64,000 bases of DNA from Clostridia bacterium (GCA_017624905.1 JAGAMD010000025.1:1-64000), one strand, 5' to 3'; positions 16,537 to 24,930 are shown, counted from the first letter of the stretch. Numbers and translations are program-made. The notes: a model not told the origin generated them from the sequence alone.

Positions 16537-17781
16537 ATGATTTCCGAGAAGCTTTTAAATATTGCAAAAGAGGCAGAAATTGCTCTTGCGCCTATCTACA
16601 AAAGAATAGACGAAATTTCATATAATAACACAGCTCGTGTGCTTGAATATTTTAAGGAGCACAGAGTTAGCGATAGTATGTTTTCCGGTACTACGGGCTA
16701 CGGCTACGACGATATCGGCAGAGATACCCTTGACAAGGTTTATGCTGATGTTTTCGGAGCAGAGAGTGCATTTGTTCGCCACACTATTCCAAACGGCACA
16801 ACCGCACTATCTATCGGTCTTTTCGGTCTTTTAAGACCTAACGACGTCCTTCTTTCCGTTACTAACGAGCCTTATGACACACTTTGCGAGGTTATCGGCT
16901 TAAACGGTGCAAACGGCGATGGCTCTCTTGCTGATTTTGGCGTAAAATACGACCAAGTAAACTTCAAGGATGAAAAAATAGACTTTGAGGGAATTGAAAA
17001 TAAGCTAAACGAGTACGGAGATAGTGTTAAGGTAGTTTTCATTCAGCGTTCAAAGGGATACTTAAACAGACCAACCTTGACAGTTGACCAAATCGGTGAA
17101 ATTTGTGATTTTGTACACGCAAGAAGCAAGGCTTATGTCGTTGTTGACAACTGCTATGGTGAGTTTTGCGAGGAAAAGGAGCCTTGCCACGTTGGAGCTG
17201 ATATGATGATAGGCTCACTTATTAAAAATCCGGGTGGCGGAATTGCCGAAAGCGGTGGCTATATTGCAGGTACAAAAAGAGCAGTAGAGCTTGCCTCTTA
17301 TCGTCTAACCTCAGTTGGAACAGGCTGTGAGGTTGGTGCATCACTTGGTCAAAACAGAAACCTATTTAAGGGCTTTTTCTTAGCTCCACACGTTGTTTCT
17401 CAAGCTATAAAAACAGCTCACTTTGCCGCATATGTGCTTGAAGCTCTCGGCTTTGATGTTTCTCCAAAGTATAACGAAATGCGTTCAGATATAATCCAAA
17501 CAGTAAAATTCGGCTATGCTGACGGACTTATTAAGTTCTGTCAAGGCATACAAGCCTCAAGCCCTGTTGATTCATACGTTACTCCTATGCCTTGGGCTAT
17601 GCCCGGCTATCAGGACGAGGTAATTATGGCAGCCGGAGCATTTACTCAAGGCTCATCAATTGAGCTTTCCTGTGATGGTCCTGTTCGCCCACCATATACC
17701 GCATTTTTCCAAGGCTCTCTCACCTACGAGAGTGGTAAATTGGCTGTTTTATCAGCTTGTGAGAAGTTAATAAAGGAATAA
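16537..17781 (+). CDS. PLP-dependent 'aluminium resistance'/methionine gamma-lyase family protein
   Basis: 414 residues of the fold-type I PLP family often named YnbB or aluminium resistance protein. The cofactor site is GSLIKNPGGGIAESGGYIAG with the Schiff-base Lys, and the phosphate region is HTIPNGTTALSIGLFGLL. Relatives act as C-S lyases of the cystathionine/methionine gamma-lyase type; the true substrate is unproven. GAGG precedes the ATG at 16537; the frame could reach 16513, but that lies in the terminator. It originally neighboured rlmH before the DUF559 element came between them. Confidence 0.85.
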   Translation: MISEKLLNIAKEAEIALAPIYKRIDEISYNNTARVLEYFKEHRVSDSMFSGTTGYGYDDIGRDTLDKVYADVFGAESAFVRHTIPNGTTALSIGLFGLLRPNDVLLSVTNEPYDTLCEVIGLNGANGDGSLADFGVKYDQVNFKDEKIDFEGIENKLNEYGDSVKVVFIQRSKGYLNRPTLTVDQIGEICDFVHARSKAYVVVDNCYGEFCEEKEPCHVGADMMIGSLIKNPGGGIAESGGYIAGTKRAVELASYRLTSVGTGCEVGASLGQNRNLFKGFFLAPHVVSQAIKTAHFAAYVLEALGFDVSPKYNEMRSDIIQTVKFGYADGLIKFCQGIQASSPVDSYVTPMPWAMPGYQDEVIMAAGAFTQGSSIELSCDGPVRPPYTAFFQGSLTYESGKLAVLSACEKLIKE

Positions 17782-17818
17782 TTTATCAATTCTTTCCGCT
17801 GCGGAAAAATTGATAAAT
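17781..17818. repeat. Large palindromic hairpin after the PLP enzyme gene
   Basis: ATTTATCAATT-C-TTTCCGC pairs with GCGGAAA-A-AATTGATAAAT, about 18 bp with one bulge and almost no loop. There is no T-run, so it is not a standard terminator. It abuts the DUF559 element and may mark its preferred target or be a further part of it. Confidence 0.6.
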
Positions 17819-17821
17819 AAT

Positions 17822-17880
17822 TAGCCTTCCCTAGCAGGGAAGGGGGACCACTTTGTGGTGGATGAGTAGAGCATTAAGGA
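17822..17880 (+). repeat. Left inverted repeat of the DUF559 unit
   Basis: It holds two hairpins: CCTTCCCT/AGGGAAGG, and the variable ACCAC-TTTG-TGGT. The conserved GGATGAGTAGA end and a short TAAGG tail follow, which leads straight into the nuclease gene's ribosome binding site. Confidence 0.75.
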
Positions 17881-17886
17881 GTTATT

Positions 17887-18255
17887 ATGAGCTACAAATA
17901 TGACAAAAAGCTTGTTCATAACGCACAAGAGCTTAGGAAGAATATGACACCTGAAGAACGCCACTTGTGGTACGACTTTTTAAAAAAATTACCATTAACA
18001 GTAAACAGACAAAAAAATATAGGAAGCTATATTGTTGACTTTTTTATCGCCTCAAAAAGAATTGCTATCGAAATTGACGGTGCTGGACACGGTGAAGAAA
18101 TACAATTTCAAAAAGACAAGCAACGAGACGAAGAATTATATAAAATTGGTATTACCGTTTTAAGATATCAAAATAACGAGATAAACAAAAATTTTAATGG
18201 AGTTTGCAGAGATATTTTGAATAAACTAAGTCTTAGTGAAGAATATTTAAAATAA
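17887..18255 (+). CDS. DUF559 (Vsr-like) endonuclease-domain protein
   Basis: 122 residues that are all one PD-(D/E)XK nuclease domain of the DUF559 group, related to very-short-patch repair endonucleases. Motifs: LRKNMTPEERHLWYDFLK, RQKNIGSYIVDFFI with the catalytic Asp, and IAIEIDGAGH with the Glu and metal-site residues. AAGGAG precedes the ATG at 17887. It is flanked on both sides by inverted REP-like repeats that end within a few bases of the gene. By analogy with RAYT/REP pairs, the nuclease may act on those repeats; that is inference. No methylase neighbour exists. Confidence 0.85.
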   Translation: MSYKYDKKLVHNAQELRKNMTPEERHLWYDFLKKLPLTVNRQKNIGSYIVDFFIASKRIAIEIDGAGHGEEIQFQKDKQRDEELYKIGITVLRYQNNEINKNFNGVCRDILNKLSLSEEYLK

Positions 18256-18318
18256 CTCTTAGTGTTCTACTCATCCGTCTTGGCTATGCCAAGCCACCTT
18301 CCCTGCTAGGGAAGGCTA
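18256..18318 (-). repeat. Right inverted repeat of the DUF559 unit
   Basis: Reverse of the left repeat. The middle hairpin is TTGGC-TATG-CCAA instead of ACCAC/TGGT, so pairing is kept while sequence changes. Its outer end supplies AGGGAAGG (18308-18315), which now sits 4 bp before an ATG of rlmH. Confidence 0.75.
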
Positions 18319-18319
18319 T

Positions 18320-18823
18320 ATGAGTGACATTACTTTTAATATGCTTAACATCAAAATTATAGCCACAGGGTCGCTAAAAGAGAGCTATTTACGCTCTGCC
18401 TGTGATGAATACAAGAAAAGGCTTGGTGCTTGGGCTAAGGTAGAGGAAATCGAGTTAAAAGAGGAAAAGCTACCCGATAATCCAAGTCAAAGCCAAATAG
18501 ATTTAGCACTTGAAAAGGAAGCTAAAGCAATTTTTGATAAAATATCAAATAAATCCTATGTAATAGCTATGTGCGTTGAGGGCAAACAGCTATCAAGCGA
18601 GGAGCTAGCCTCAAGGCTTGAGGAAATTGCAGGTAGTGGCAAAAGTGAAATTTGCTTTATTATCGGCTCGTCCTTTGGACTTGCTAACTCAGTAAAGCAA
18701 AGAGCAGACTATAAGCTGTCAATATCAAAGCTCACATTCCCACATCAGCTTTTGCGTGTGATTCTATATGAAACAACCTACCGCTCACTATCAATTGTGA
18801 ACGGAACAAAGTATCATAAATAA
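18320..18823 (+). CDS. rlmH: 23S rRNA (pseudouridine-1915 N3) methyltransferase
   Basis: 167 residues of the SPOUT family. It methylates pseudouridine 1915 of helix 69 in assembled 70S ribosomes. Motifs: KIIATGSLKESYL at the N-terminus, SKSYVIAMCVEG, the cofactor knot ICFIIGSSFGL, and the end HQLLRVILYETTYRSLSIVNG-YHK. The family normally begins at the Met encoded at 18341 (MLNIKII), giving 160 residues. The ATG at 18320 adds seven and has a binding site that comes from the inserted repeat. Either start may be used, so expression may now depend on the element. Confidence 0.94.
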   Translation: MSDITFNMLNIKIIATGSLKESYLRSACDEYKKRLGAWAKVEEIELKEEKLPDNPSQSQIDLALEKEAKAIFDKISNKSYVIAMCVEGKQLSSEELASRLEEIAGSGKSEICFIIGSSFGLANSVKQRADYKLSISKLTFPHQLLRVILYETTYRSLSIVNGTKYHK

Positions 18824-18911
18824 ATGAACTTATGCCTATATCATTATGAATTGTTTACTTGTTTGAATTTAAATACTTGTATTGACAAGAATTGGAAAGG
18901 AGTAACTATCT

Positions 18912-20798
18912 ATGTGTAATAATTCAAATAACATTGATGTTGCCGTTGTTGGTGCAGGTCATGCCGGTATTGAGGCAGCACTTGCCAGTGCCAGAATGGG
19001 ACTTAACACCATACTTTTTACAATGTCGCTTGATGCCGTTGCTAACCTACCCTGTAATCCGTCTATCGGTGGCACTGCTAAGGGACACTTAGTTTATGAA
19101 ATAGATGCCCTTGGTGGCGAAATGGGCAGAAGTGCCGATTTAGTTACTCTACAAGCAAGAACATTAAATCTCGGCAAGGGTGCGGCAGTTTATTCAAAGC
19201 GTATTCAAGCCGACAGATTAAAATATCGCTCAATTATGAAGGGCGTACTTGAAAATACACCTAATTTAAGACTTGTTCAAGCAGAAATTTGCGATATAAA
19301 AACAGTACTTGAAAACGGTGAAAAGAGAATAGATGCAGTTGTAACTCGCTTAGGTGAGGAGTTTAAGTGCAAGGCAGTTATTTTATGTACAGGCACATAT
19401 CTAAACGCAACTGTACATACAGGTAATATTTGCTATCATTCAGGTCCTGACTCGCTTATGCACGCATCATTTTTAACCGATGCTCTTATTCGTGAGGGCA
19501 TATCTATGATGCGCTTTAAGACGGGAACTCCTGCAAGAATTCACGCAGACTCAATCGACTACTCACAGCTTGAAATTCAAGAAGGAGAGGTTGGCTCGTT
19601 CCCATTTTCTTGGAGAACAGACGAGGACTCATATCCACTAAAGGAGCAGGTGCCTTGCTATATCGCTTACACAAATCTTGACACACACAAAATAATTAAG
19701 GACAATTTAACAAAGAGTGCTATGTACTCCGGAAATATTCACGGTACAGGCCCTAGATATTGCCCATCTATTGAGGACAAAATCGTCCGCTTTGCCGACA
19801 AGGAAAGACATCAGCTATTCCTAGAGCCGACAGGTAGCGACACTAAGGAAATGTATCTGCAAGGCTTTTCAACCTCGATGCCTATTGAGGTGCAGATGGA
19901 AATGCTACACTCACTTAAGGGCTTTGAAAATGCTAAGGTGATGAGATATGCATACGCAATTGAGTATGATTGCACAGATCCACAGGAGCTACTTGCAACA
20001 CTTGAATATAAAAAGATTTCAGGTCTTTATGGTGCAGGTCAATTTAATGGAACCTCCGGCTATGAGGAGGCAGGTGCTCAGGGACTTGTAGCCGGTATAA
20101 ACGCCTCACTTAAGATTTTAGGAAAAGAGCCTATGATTTTACCTCGCTCCTCATCATATATCGGCACACTGATTGACGACTTAGTTACTAAGGGAACACA
20201 CGAGCCATATCGTATGATGACCTCAAGAAGCGAATATAGACTGCTTTTGCGTCAAGATAATGCGGATTTACGTCTAACACCTATCGGTCGTGAGGTTGGT
20301 CTTGTAAATGACCTACAATGGGCACATTTTGAAAAGAGAAGGAACCAAATAAACGACGAAAAGAATCGCCTATCTAAGGTAATTATATATCCAACCGACG
20401 AGGTAAACAAGATAATCGAGGAGGCGGGTACAACAAAAATATCTACTCCGATTTCACTTGCTGACCTTATAAAACGTCCTCAGCTTGACCTCTCTATGTT
20501 TGAAAACTTAGACACGTCTCGCCCAAATTTGCCCAAAAGTGTAGTTTTTACAGCCCAAACCGACATAAAATATGACGGCTATGTAAAGAAACAGCTCACT
20601 GAGGTTGCAAGAGCAGAAAAAATGGAAGCAAAGCCACTCGATCCCGACCTTGACTATTCATTGGTTAAGGGATTAAGAATTGAGGCAGTACAAAAATTAA
20701 ACAAGGTAAAGCCACTTACCCTTGGTCAAGCATCTCGTATCTCAGGCGTTTCTCCGGCTGATATATCTGTACTTATGATATATTTACAAAGTAAATAG
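18912..20798 (+). CDS. mnmG: tRNA uridine-5-carboxymethylaminomethyl modification enzyme
   Basis: 628 residues, full length. MnmG (GidA) with MnmE modifies U34 of several tRNAs using FAD and methylene-THF. The FAD loop is VAVVGAGHAGIEAALASARMG. The family signatures NPSIGGTAKGHLVYEIDALGG, NGTSGYEEAGAQGLVAG and PYRMMTSRSEYRLLLRQDNAD are intact. AAAGGAG precedes the ATG. In many Firmicutes mnmG follows mnmE close to the origin; here it lies about 6 kb left of the origin, without mnmE, and points towards it. Confidence 0.97.
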   Translation: MCNNSNNIDVAVVGAGHAGIEAALASARMGLNTILFTMSLDAVANLPCNPSIGGTAKGHLVYEIDALGGEMGRSADLVTLQARTLNLGKGAAVYSKRIQADRLKYRSIMKGVLENTPNLRLVQAEICDIKTVLENGEKRIDAVVTRLGEEFKCKAVILCTGTYLNATVHTGNICYHSGPDSLMHASFLTDALIREGISMMRFKTGTPARIHADSIDYSQLEIQEGEVGSFPFSWRTDEDSYPLKEQVPCYIAYTNLDTHKIIKDNLTKSAMYSGNIHGTGPRYCPSIEDKIVRFADKERHQLFLEPTGSDTKEMYLQGFSTSMPIEVQMEMLHSLKGFENAKVMRYAYAIEYDCTDPQELLATLEYKKISGLYGAGQFNGTSGYEEAGAQGLVAGINASLKILGKEPMILPRSSSYIGTLIDDLVTKGTHEPYRMMTSRSEYRLLLRQDNADLRLTPIGREVGLVNDLQWAHFEKRRNQINDEKNRLSKVIIYPTDEVNKIIEEAGTTKISTPISLADLIKRPQLDLSMFENLDTSRPNLPKSVVFTAQTDIKYDGYVKKQLTEVARAEKMEAKPLDPDLDYSLVKGLRIEAVQKLNKVKPLTLGQASRISGVSPADISVLMIYLQSK

Positions 20799-20800
20799 TT

Positions 20801-20829
20801 AAAAGCAACTGCTTGTCAGTTGCTTTTTT
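20801..20829 (+). terminator. Terminator of mnmG
   Basis: AAAAGCAACT (20801-20810) pairs with AGTTGCTTTT (20818-20827), followed by T. Confidence 0.9.
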
Positions 20830-20867
20830 TCTTATTGTGTGATAAAATAAAGTAAAGAGGTGATATT

Positions 20868-21257
20868 ATGGGCTTTTGGATTTTTATGCTTGTTATGGTT
20901 GTTTTGATTCCCTTGGTTATGATAATACTCGGTGCGATTTTTTTAAATCGCTCACCAAAGAAAATTAACTTCTTTTTTGGCTATCGCACCGCTTTGTCTA
21001 TGAAAAACAAGGACACTTGGGATTATGCACACAAGCTAATCGGTAAGATTTGGCTTATTTTAGGAGCTATTACCTTAATAATATCTATTATTCCTATGCT
21101 TTTTGTCATAGGCAAGGATGATAATTTAATTGGCATTTTATCAACTCTTTTAGTAATGGGAGAATTAGTTCCTCTATTTATATCTATCATTCCTGTTGAA
21201 ATAGGATTAAATCGCAAATTTGACAAAAACGGAAATATTAAAGAACCAAAGGATTAA
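20868..21257 (+). CDS. SdpI-family membrane protein
   Basis: 129 residues with three hydrophobic spans (residues 2-25, 62-82, 90-110). The SdpI signature FFFGYRTALSMKNKDTWDYA and HKLIGKIW sits between the first two. SdpI of Bacillus protects against a secreted killing peptide and sequesters its own regulator; most relatives, like this one, are uncharacterised. AGAGGTG precedes the ATG. No toxin gene or ArsR-like regulator is adjacent, so immunity is only one possibility. Confidence 0.7.
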   Translation: MGFWIFMLVMVVLIPLVMIILGAIFLNRSPKKINFFFGYRTALSMKNKDTWDYAHKLIGKIWLILGAITLIISIIPMLFVIGKDDNLIGILSTLLVMGELVPLFISIIPVEIGLNRKFDKNGNIKEPKD

Positions 21258-21272
21258 ACCTTTGGTTTTTTA
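21244..21272 (+). terminator. Terminator of the SdpI-like gene
   Basis: AACCAAAGG (21244-21252) pairs with CCTTTGGTT (21259-21267) and is followed by T. It overlaps the gene's last codons. Confidence 0.85.
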
Positions 21273-21338
21273 TTGATTTTTGTTTTAATAGGTGTTATAA
21301 TATATACTAGTATAATATGTCAAGAAGGGGGAACAAAT

Positions 21339-21947
21339 ATGGCTCTTGAAAACAAGCTAGGTATAACTAGCTCAGCCGAGCTTGCAAGGGAAGAGGAAAG
21401 ATTAAGTAAAATTCGTGCTGTTGAGCTTTATGAGTCCGGCTATCTTGACTCTTTAGAGTGTGGCACTTTTAACTCCCTTTCAAAAATTCATAGGTTTATT
21501 TTTGGCGATATTTATGACTTTGCCGGTGAGATAAGGACTGTTAATTTAGCTAAGGGTAATTTTAGATTTGCCCCCTTGATGTATCTAAATTCGGCTTTAG
21601 AAAGCATTGATAAAATGCCACAAGACACCTTTGACCAAATTGTCGAAAAATATGTTGAAATGAATATTGCACATCCCTTTAGAGAGGGCAACGGCAGAAG
21701 CTGTCGCATTTGGCTTGACCTAATTTTAAAAAAACAGCTTGGCTTTGTTGTAGATTGGTCGCAGGTTGATAAAGAGGATTACTTGCTCGCTATGGAAAGA
21801 AGTCCAATTCGAGACACGGAAATAAAATATGTGTTAAAAAAAGCTCTCACTGACAAAATTAATGACCGACAGATATATATGAAGGGCATTGACAACAGCT
21901 ATCACTATGAGGGCTATAAAACATATAAAACAGAAGATTTAATTTAA
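21339..21947 (+). CDS. Fic-domain protein AMPylase, class III-like
   Basis: 202 residues. The Fic active site reads HPFREGNGRSCR (residues 112-123), complete with the catalytic His, the phosphate-binding anion hole and the Arg. The flap region is GNFRFAPLMYL. Near the C-terminus, SYHYEG matches the (S/T)xxxE(G/N) inhibitory motif that class III enzymes carry on their last helix, so activity is probably autoinhibited. The ATG at 21339 follows AAGGGGG and matches the family start; the frame reaches 21273. Targets of close relatives include gyrase and topoisomerase IV; the target here is unknown. No separate antitoxin is present. Confidence 0.9.
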   Translation: MALENKLGITSSAELAREEERLSKIRAVELYESGYLDSLECGTFNSLSKIHRFIFGDIYDFAGEIRTVNLAKGNFRFAPLMYLNSALESIDKMPQDTFDQIVEKYVEMNIAHPFREGNGRSCRIWLDLILKKQLGFVVDWSQVDKEDYLLAMERSPIRDTEIKYVLKKALTDKINDRQIYMKGIDNSYHYEGYKTYKTEDLI

Positions 21948-21958
21948 TGGAGCTTAAT

Positions 21959-23212
21959 ATGAAAAACGTAAATGTAAGAGACTTTGGTGCTATTGGTGAT
22001 GGAGCTACTCTTGATACAGTAGCTATTCAAAAGGCAATTGACGCTTGTGAGGCAGGGGACACTCTTGTTTTTGATGGTAAGGGTATTTTTTTATCCGGCA
22101 CAATCCGTCTTAAGAGCAATATCAAGGTTTATATTGAAAAGGGAACAGAGCTACTTGGCTCTCGTAACCTAAACCACTACTATGTAAATGAGTTTTACCA
22201 CAATGAAATGGAAAAGACAATTTCACTTATCTATGCTCTTGACTCTGACAACATAGAAATGTATGGTGATGGTAAGATTATTTTAAGTGGAGATGCTTGG
22301 GCAAACTTCACCTGTGGCTCACCGGATTTTATGAAAGACGAGCACCAGTGTCTAAAATACGAGGAGCAAACTGTAATTGGACCTGATGTAAAAATTGAAA
22401 GACCAACACAGCCTATCTTCTTTAATAACTGTAAAAACATACATATTCACGACCTTAAAATATTCAATTCACCTTGTTGGACATTTACATTCTCAAACTG
22501 CGAGAATATCGTTTTTGAGCGTTGTTATGTTGACAACCACAATAGAATTGCAAATAATGACGGCATACATTTTTCAGCATCTCGCAATATTGTAGTTCGC
22601 GACTGTACCTTCCTTTGCGGAGACGACTGCTTTGCAGCTACCTGTATTACTAACACTGAGGGCGTTTGTGAAAATATGGAGATTTCAAACTGTCTAATGT
22701 CCTCCCGTTCAGCTGCTATTCGCTTTGGACACCTATACAGCAAGGTTAGAAATGCAACAATTAAAAATGTTGAAATTTTGCCATCAAATCGTGCAATTTC
22801 AATATTTACAGGCGATGACGGAGTAGTTGAAAATATTCACATTGAAAATGTAAAAGCAAAAACCCAAATCCACGCCGGATGGTGGTGGGGCAAGGGCGAG
22901 GGCTTTGTTGTCTGTGCTAAAAATACCACGGGTAAAATTAAAAATATATCATTTAAGAATTGTGATTTCGTTGAGGAAAATCCTTCGATAGTTATAGGTG
23001 ATGGTGAAAATCTTGACGGTGTTACAATTGAAAATTGCAGCTTCAAATATGAAAAGGGCGACACTCACCCTTACTATTATGGCAGAATTGATATTCAGCC
23101 AAATGTCCAAACTCTTGAAAAAGCACCTTTTAATACAGGCGACTTAATATACGTTGAGGGAGCAAAAAATGTTACCCTTGACGGAAATGAAATTAAAGGC
23201 TCAATAAAATAA
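21959..23212 (+). CDS. GH28-family right-handed beta-helix protein
   Basis: 417 residues. The N-terminal VRDFGAIGDGATLDTVAIQKA is the standard start of polygalacturonase-like beta-helix enzymes. The GH28 catalytic region is recognisable: NNDGIHFSASRN, CGDDCFA and RFGHLYS stand for NTDGID, GDDCIA and GHG. It has no signal peptide, so it probably cleaves imported pectic or other uronic-acid oligomers. GGAG before the ATG at 21959 sets the start; an ATG at 21947 overlaps the fic stop. It is followed 14 bp later by the desulfidase gene. Confidence 0.82.
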   Translation: MKNVNVRDFGAIGDGATLDTVAIQKAIDACEAGDTLVFDGKGIFLSGTIRLKSNIKVYIEKGTELLGSRNLNHYYVNEFYHNEMEKTISLIYALDSDNIEMYGDGKIILSGDAWANFTCGSPDFMKDEHQCLKYEEQTVIGPDVKIERPTQPIFFNNCKNIHIHDLKIFNSPCWTFTFSNCENIVFERCYVDNHNRIANNDGIHFSASRNIVVRDCTFLCGDDCFAATCITNTEGVCENMEISNCLMSSRSAAIRFGHLYSKVRNATIKNVEILPSNRAISIFTGDDGVVENIHIENVKAKTQIHAGWWWGKGEGFVVCAKNTTGKIKNISFKNCDFVEENPSIVIGDGENLDGVTIENCSFKYEKGDTHPYYYGRIDIQPNVQTLEKAPFNTGDLIYVEGAKNVTLDGNEIKGSIK

Positions 23213-23226
23213 AAAGGAATTTTAAT

Positions 23227-24510
23227 ATGGCATTAACAAACGAAAAAATCAGGGCTTATACTGATATTTTAAAAGAGGAATTAGTTCCTGCAATGGGCTG
23301 TACTGAGCCAATTGCAATATCCTTTGCCGCTTCAATTGTTTCTCACGTTTTAGGTAACTATCCTACTAAAATCAGAATAGGCTTAAGCGGAAATATTATA
23401 AAAAATGTTAAAAGCGTAATAGTACCATTTACAGGTGGTATGCACGGCATTTCTTCAGCTGTGTGTGCGGGTATAATTTGTGCTTGTCCTGAGAAAAAAT
23501 TAGAGATACTTTCTACAATAAAGCCCGACCAAGTGTCTAAAATTAGAGAATATCAAGACTCTGTAAATATGGAAATTTACGAGCTTGAGGACTCACTTCC
23601 GTTTGAAATTATTATTGAGGGTGAGCTTGGCAAAAATATTGCATTTGTTCACCTTTCAAAAAGACATACCAACATTAAAAAGGTGCGCTTAAACGGTAAG
23701 GATATCACAGACAGATATTATACTGCTGACGATGTTGTTGAAAAGGATTCAACCGACCGTTCACTTTTAAATGTTGCTGATATTGTAGAATTTGCTGAAA
23801 CTGTTGACCTAACAGAGCTTACTCCTCTTCTTGATATGCAAATTTCCTTTAATATGGCGATTGCCAAGGAGGGAATTTCACGAGATTGGGGTGCGTCAAT
23901 AGGTAGAACCCTATATTTAAGTGCAAACGGCGAAACAAGAGTTTTAGCACGTGCCTTAGCGGCTGCAGGCTCTGATGCCCGTATGAACGGCTGTGAGCTA
24001 CCTGTTTGTATTATTTCCGGCAGTGGTAACCAAGGTATGACTGCATCTGTCCCTCTTTGTGTATACGCAGAAAAGCTCGGCTCAACTAAGGAAGAGCTAT
24101 ATCGTGCATTACTTGTATCAAATTTAATTACAATCCACCAAAAAACAGGAATTGGCTGTCTTTCTGCTTATTGCGGTGCAATTTCAGCAGGAGCCGGCTC
24201 AGGCTGTGGTATTTGTTATCTTTACGGTGGCAGATTTTATGAAATCGCACATACGCTTGTTAATACAGTTGCTATACTTTCCGGTACAATTTGTGATGGT
24301 GCTAAGTCCTCTTGTGCTGCTAAAATTGCTATGAGCGTTGAGGCGGGAATTATGGGCTATGAAATGGCAAAGCACGGACATCAATTCTATTCCGGTGAGG
24401 GAATTGTAACTAAGGGCGTTGAAAATACAATCAATAATGTCGGCCGTTTAGCATCCGTTGGTATGAAAGAGGCTGACAAAGAAATTATAAAAATTATGCT
24501 AGGTAAGTAG
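23227..24510 (+). CDS. CyuA/UPF0597-like L-cysteine desulfidase or serine dehydratase-alpha-like enzyme
   Basis: 427 residues of the UPF0597 (YhaM/CyuA) family, which uses a [4Fe-4S] cluster to release sulfide and ammonia from cysteine. Cluster-type cysteines lie in AMGCTEP, in GIGCLSAYCGAISAGAGSGC and in CDGAKSSC, and the glycine-rich GSGNQGMTAS is conserved. AAGGA precedes the ATG. The gene seems co-transcribed with the GH28 gene. Its end is followed at once by structured element B, which contains a terminator-like hairpin. The substrate could be L-cysteine or L-serine. Confidence 0.85.
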   Translation: MALTNEKIRAYTDILKEELVPAMGCTEPIAISFAASIVSHVLGNYPTKIRIGLSGNIIKNVKSVIVPFTGGMHGISSAVCAGIICACPEKKLEILSTIKPDQVSKIREYQDSVNMEIYELEDSLPFEIIIEGELGKNIAFVHLSKRHTNIKKVRLNGKDITDRYYTADDVVEKDSTDRSLLNVADIVEFAETVDLTELTPLLDMQISFNMAIAKEGISRDWGASIGRTLYLSANGETRVLARALAAAGSDARMNGCELPVCIISGSGNQGMTASVPLCVYAEKLGSTKEELYRALLVSNLITIHQKTGIGCLSAYCGAISAGAGSGCGICYLYGGRFYEIAHTLVNTVAILSGTICDGAKSSCAAKIAMSVEAGIMGYEMAKHGHQFYSGEGIVTKGVENTINNVGRLASVGMKEADKEIIKIMLGK

Positions 24511-24512
24511 TT

Positions 24513-24719
24513 GGACTGTTAAAATGGCACAGACCAAAAATAAACACAGTTTCTATATTTAATTAGTTTTATTTCTATTATTTTAAAAAGTTGTTGAGAT
24601 TTTGCAGTAGCAAAATCTCTTCTTTTTTTGTGTTTATTTTTTAGAGGCGATTGCTACTCTGCAGTACAAAGTACAGCGACGAGGACGCAATCACCACTTC
24701 TGTCCTCATTTAACCAGCC
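24513..24719 (+). repeat. Intergenic structured element, copy B
   Basis: Outer stem: GTTAAA (24518-24523) with TTTAAC (24709-24714), with extra pairs outside. Inner stem: a perfect 13-bp match, AAAAATAAACACA (24536-24548) with TGTGTTTATTTTT (24629-24641). The internal hairpin is GAGATTTTGC (24596-24605) with GCAAAATCTC (24610-24619), followed by TTCTTTTTTT, a textbook terminator. The distal hairpin has GTAC (24664-24667) and GTAC (24671-24674), then GCGACGA. It lies in the 604-bp gap between the desulfidase gene and dnaA. Confidence 0.82.
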
Positions 24720-24930
24720 CTTAATGTTATTTTTATATTATTTAAGTTCTTGAAAATCGACGATTTTTGCTCTTAATCTATCTATTTTTTTAAGATTTTT
24801 TGTCTTTGTTTGTAAATTTTTTATTAACAAATATTGTTAAAAACTGAATAAAAATAAGCATTTTTTTGTAAAATTTTCCACTATTTTTTAAAAATGTATA
24901 TATAAATAAGTAGAAATTTTTCATTTTTTA

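Larger units (their letters stand above)
17822..18318 (+). mobile_element. DUF559 nuclease gene bounded by inverted REP-like repeats
   Basis: The left repeat 17822-17880 and the right repeat 18256-18318 are inverted copies. Outer parts are identical (AGCCTTCCCTAGCAGGGAAG), inner parts match (GATGAGTAGA, then AAC/GCA-TAAG), and the middle hairpin differs in sequence but pairs in both copies. The single gene between them starts just after the left repeat and its stop abuts the right one. Nothing else is present. It separates the PLP enzyme gene from rlmH. The compact form suggests a 497-bp mobile unit. No target duplication is obvious. Confidence 0.6.

Noticed and set aside
21339..21947. Fic gene with the SdpI-like gene as a toxin-antitoxin pair.
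   Set aside because: A terminator separates them, SdpI proteins are membrane-bound, and the Fic protein has its own inhibitory motif.
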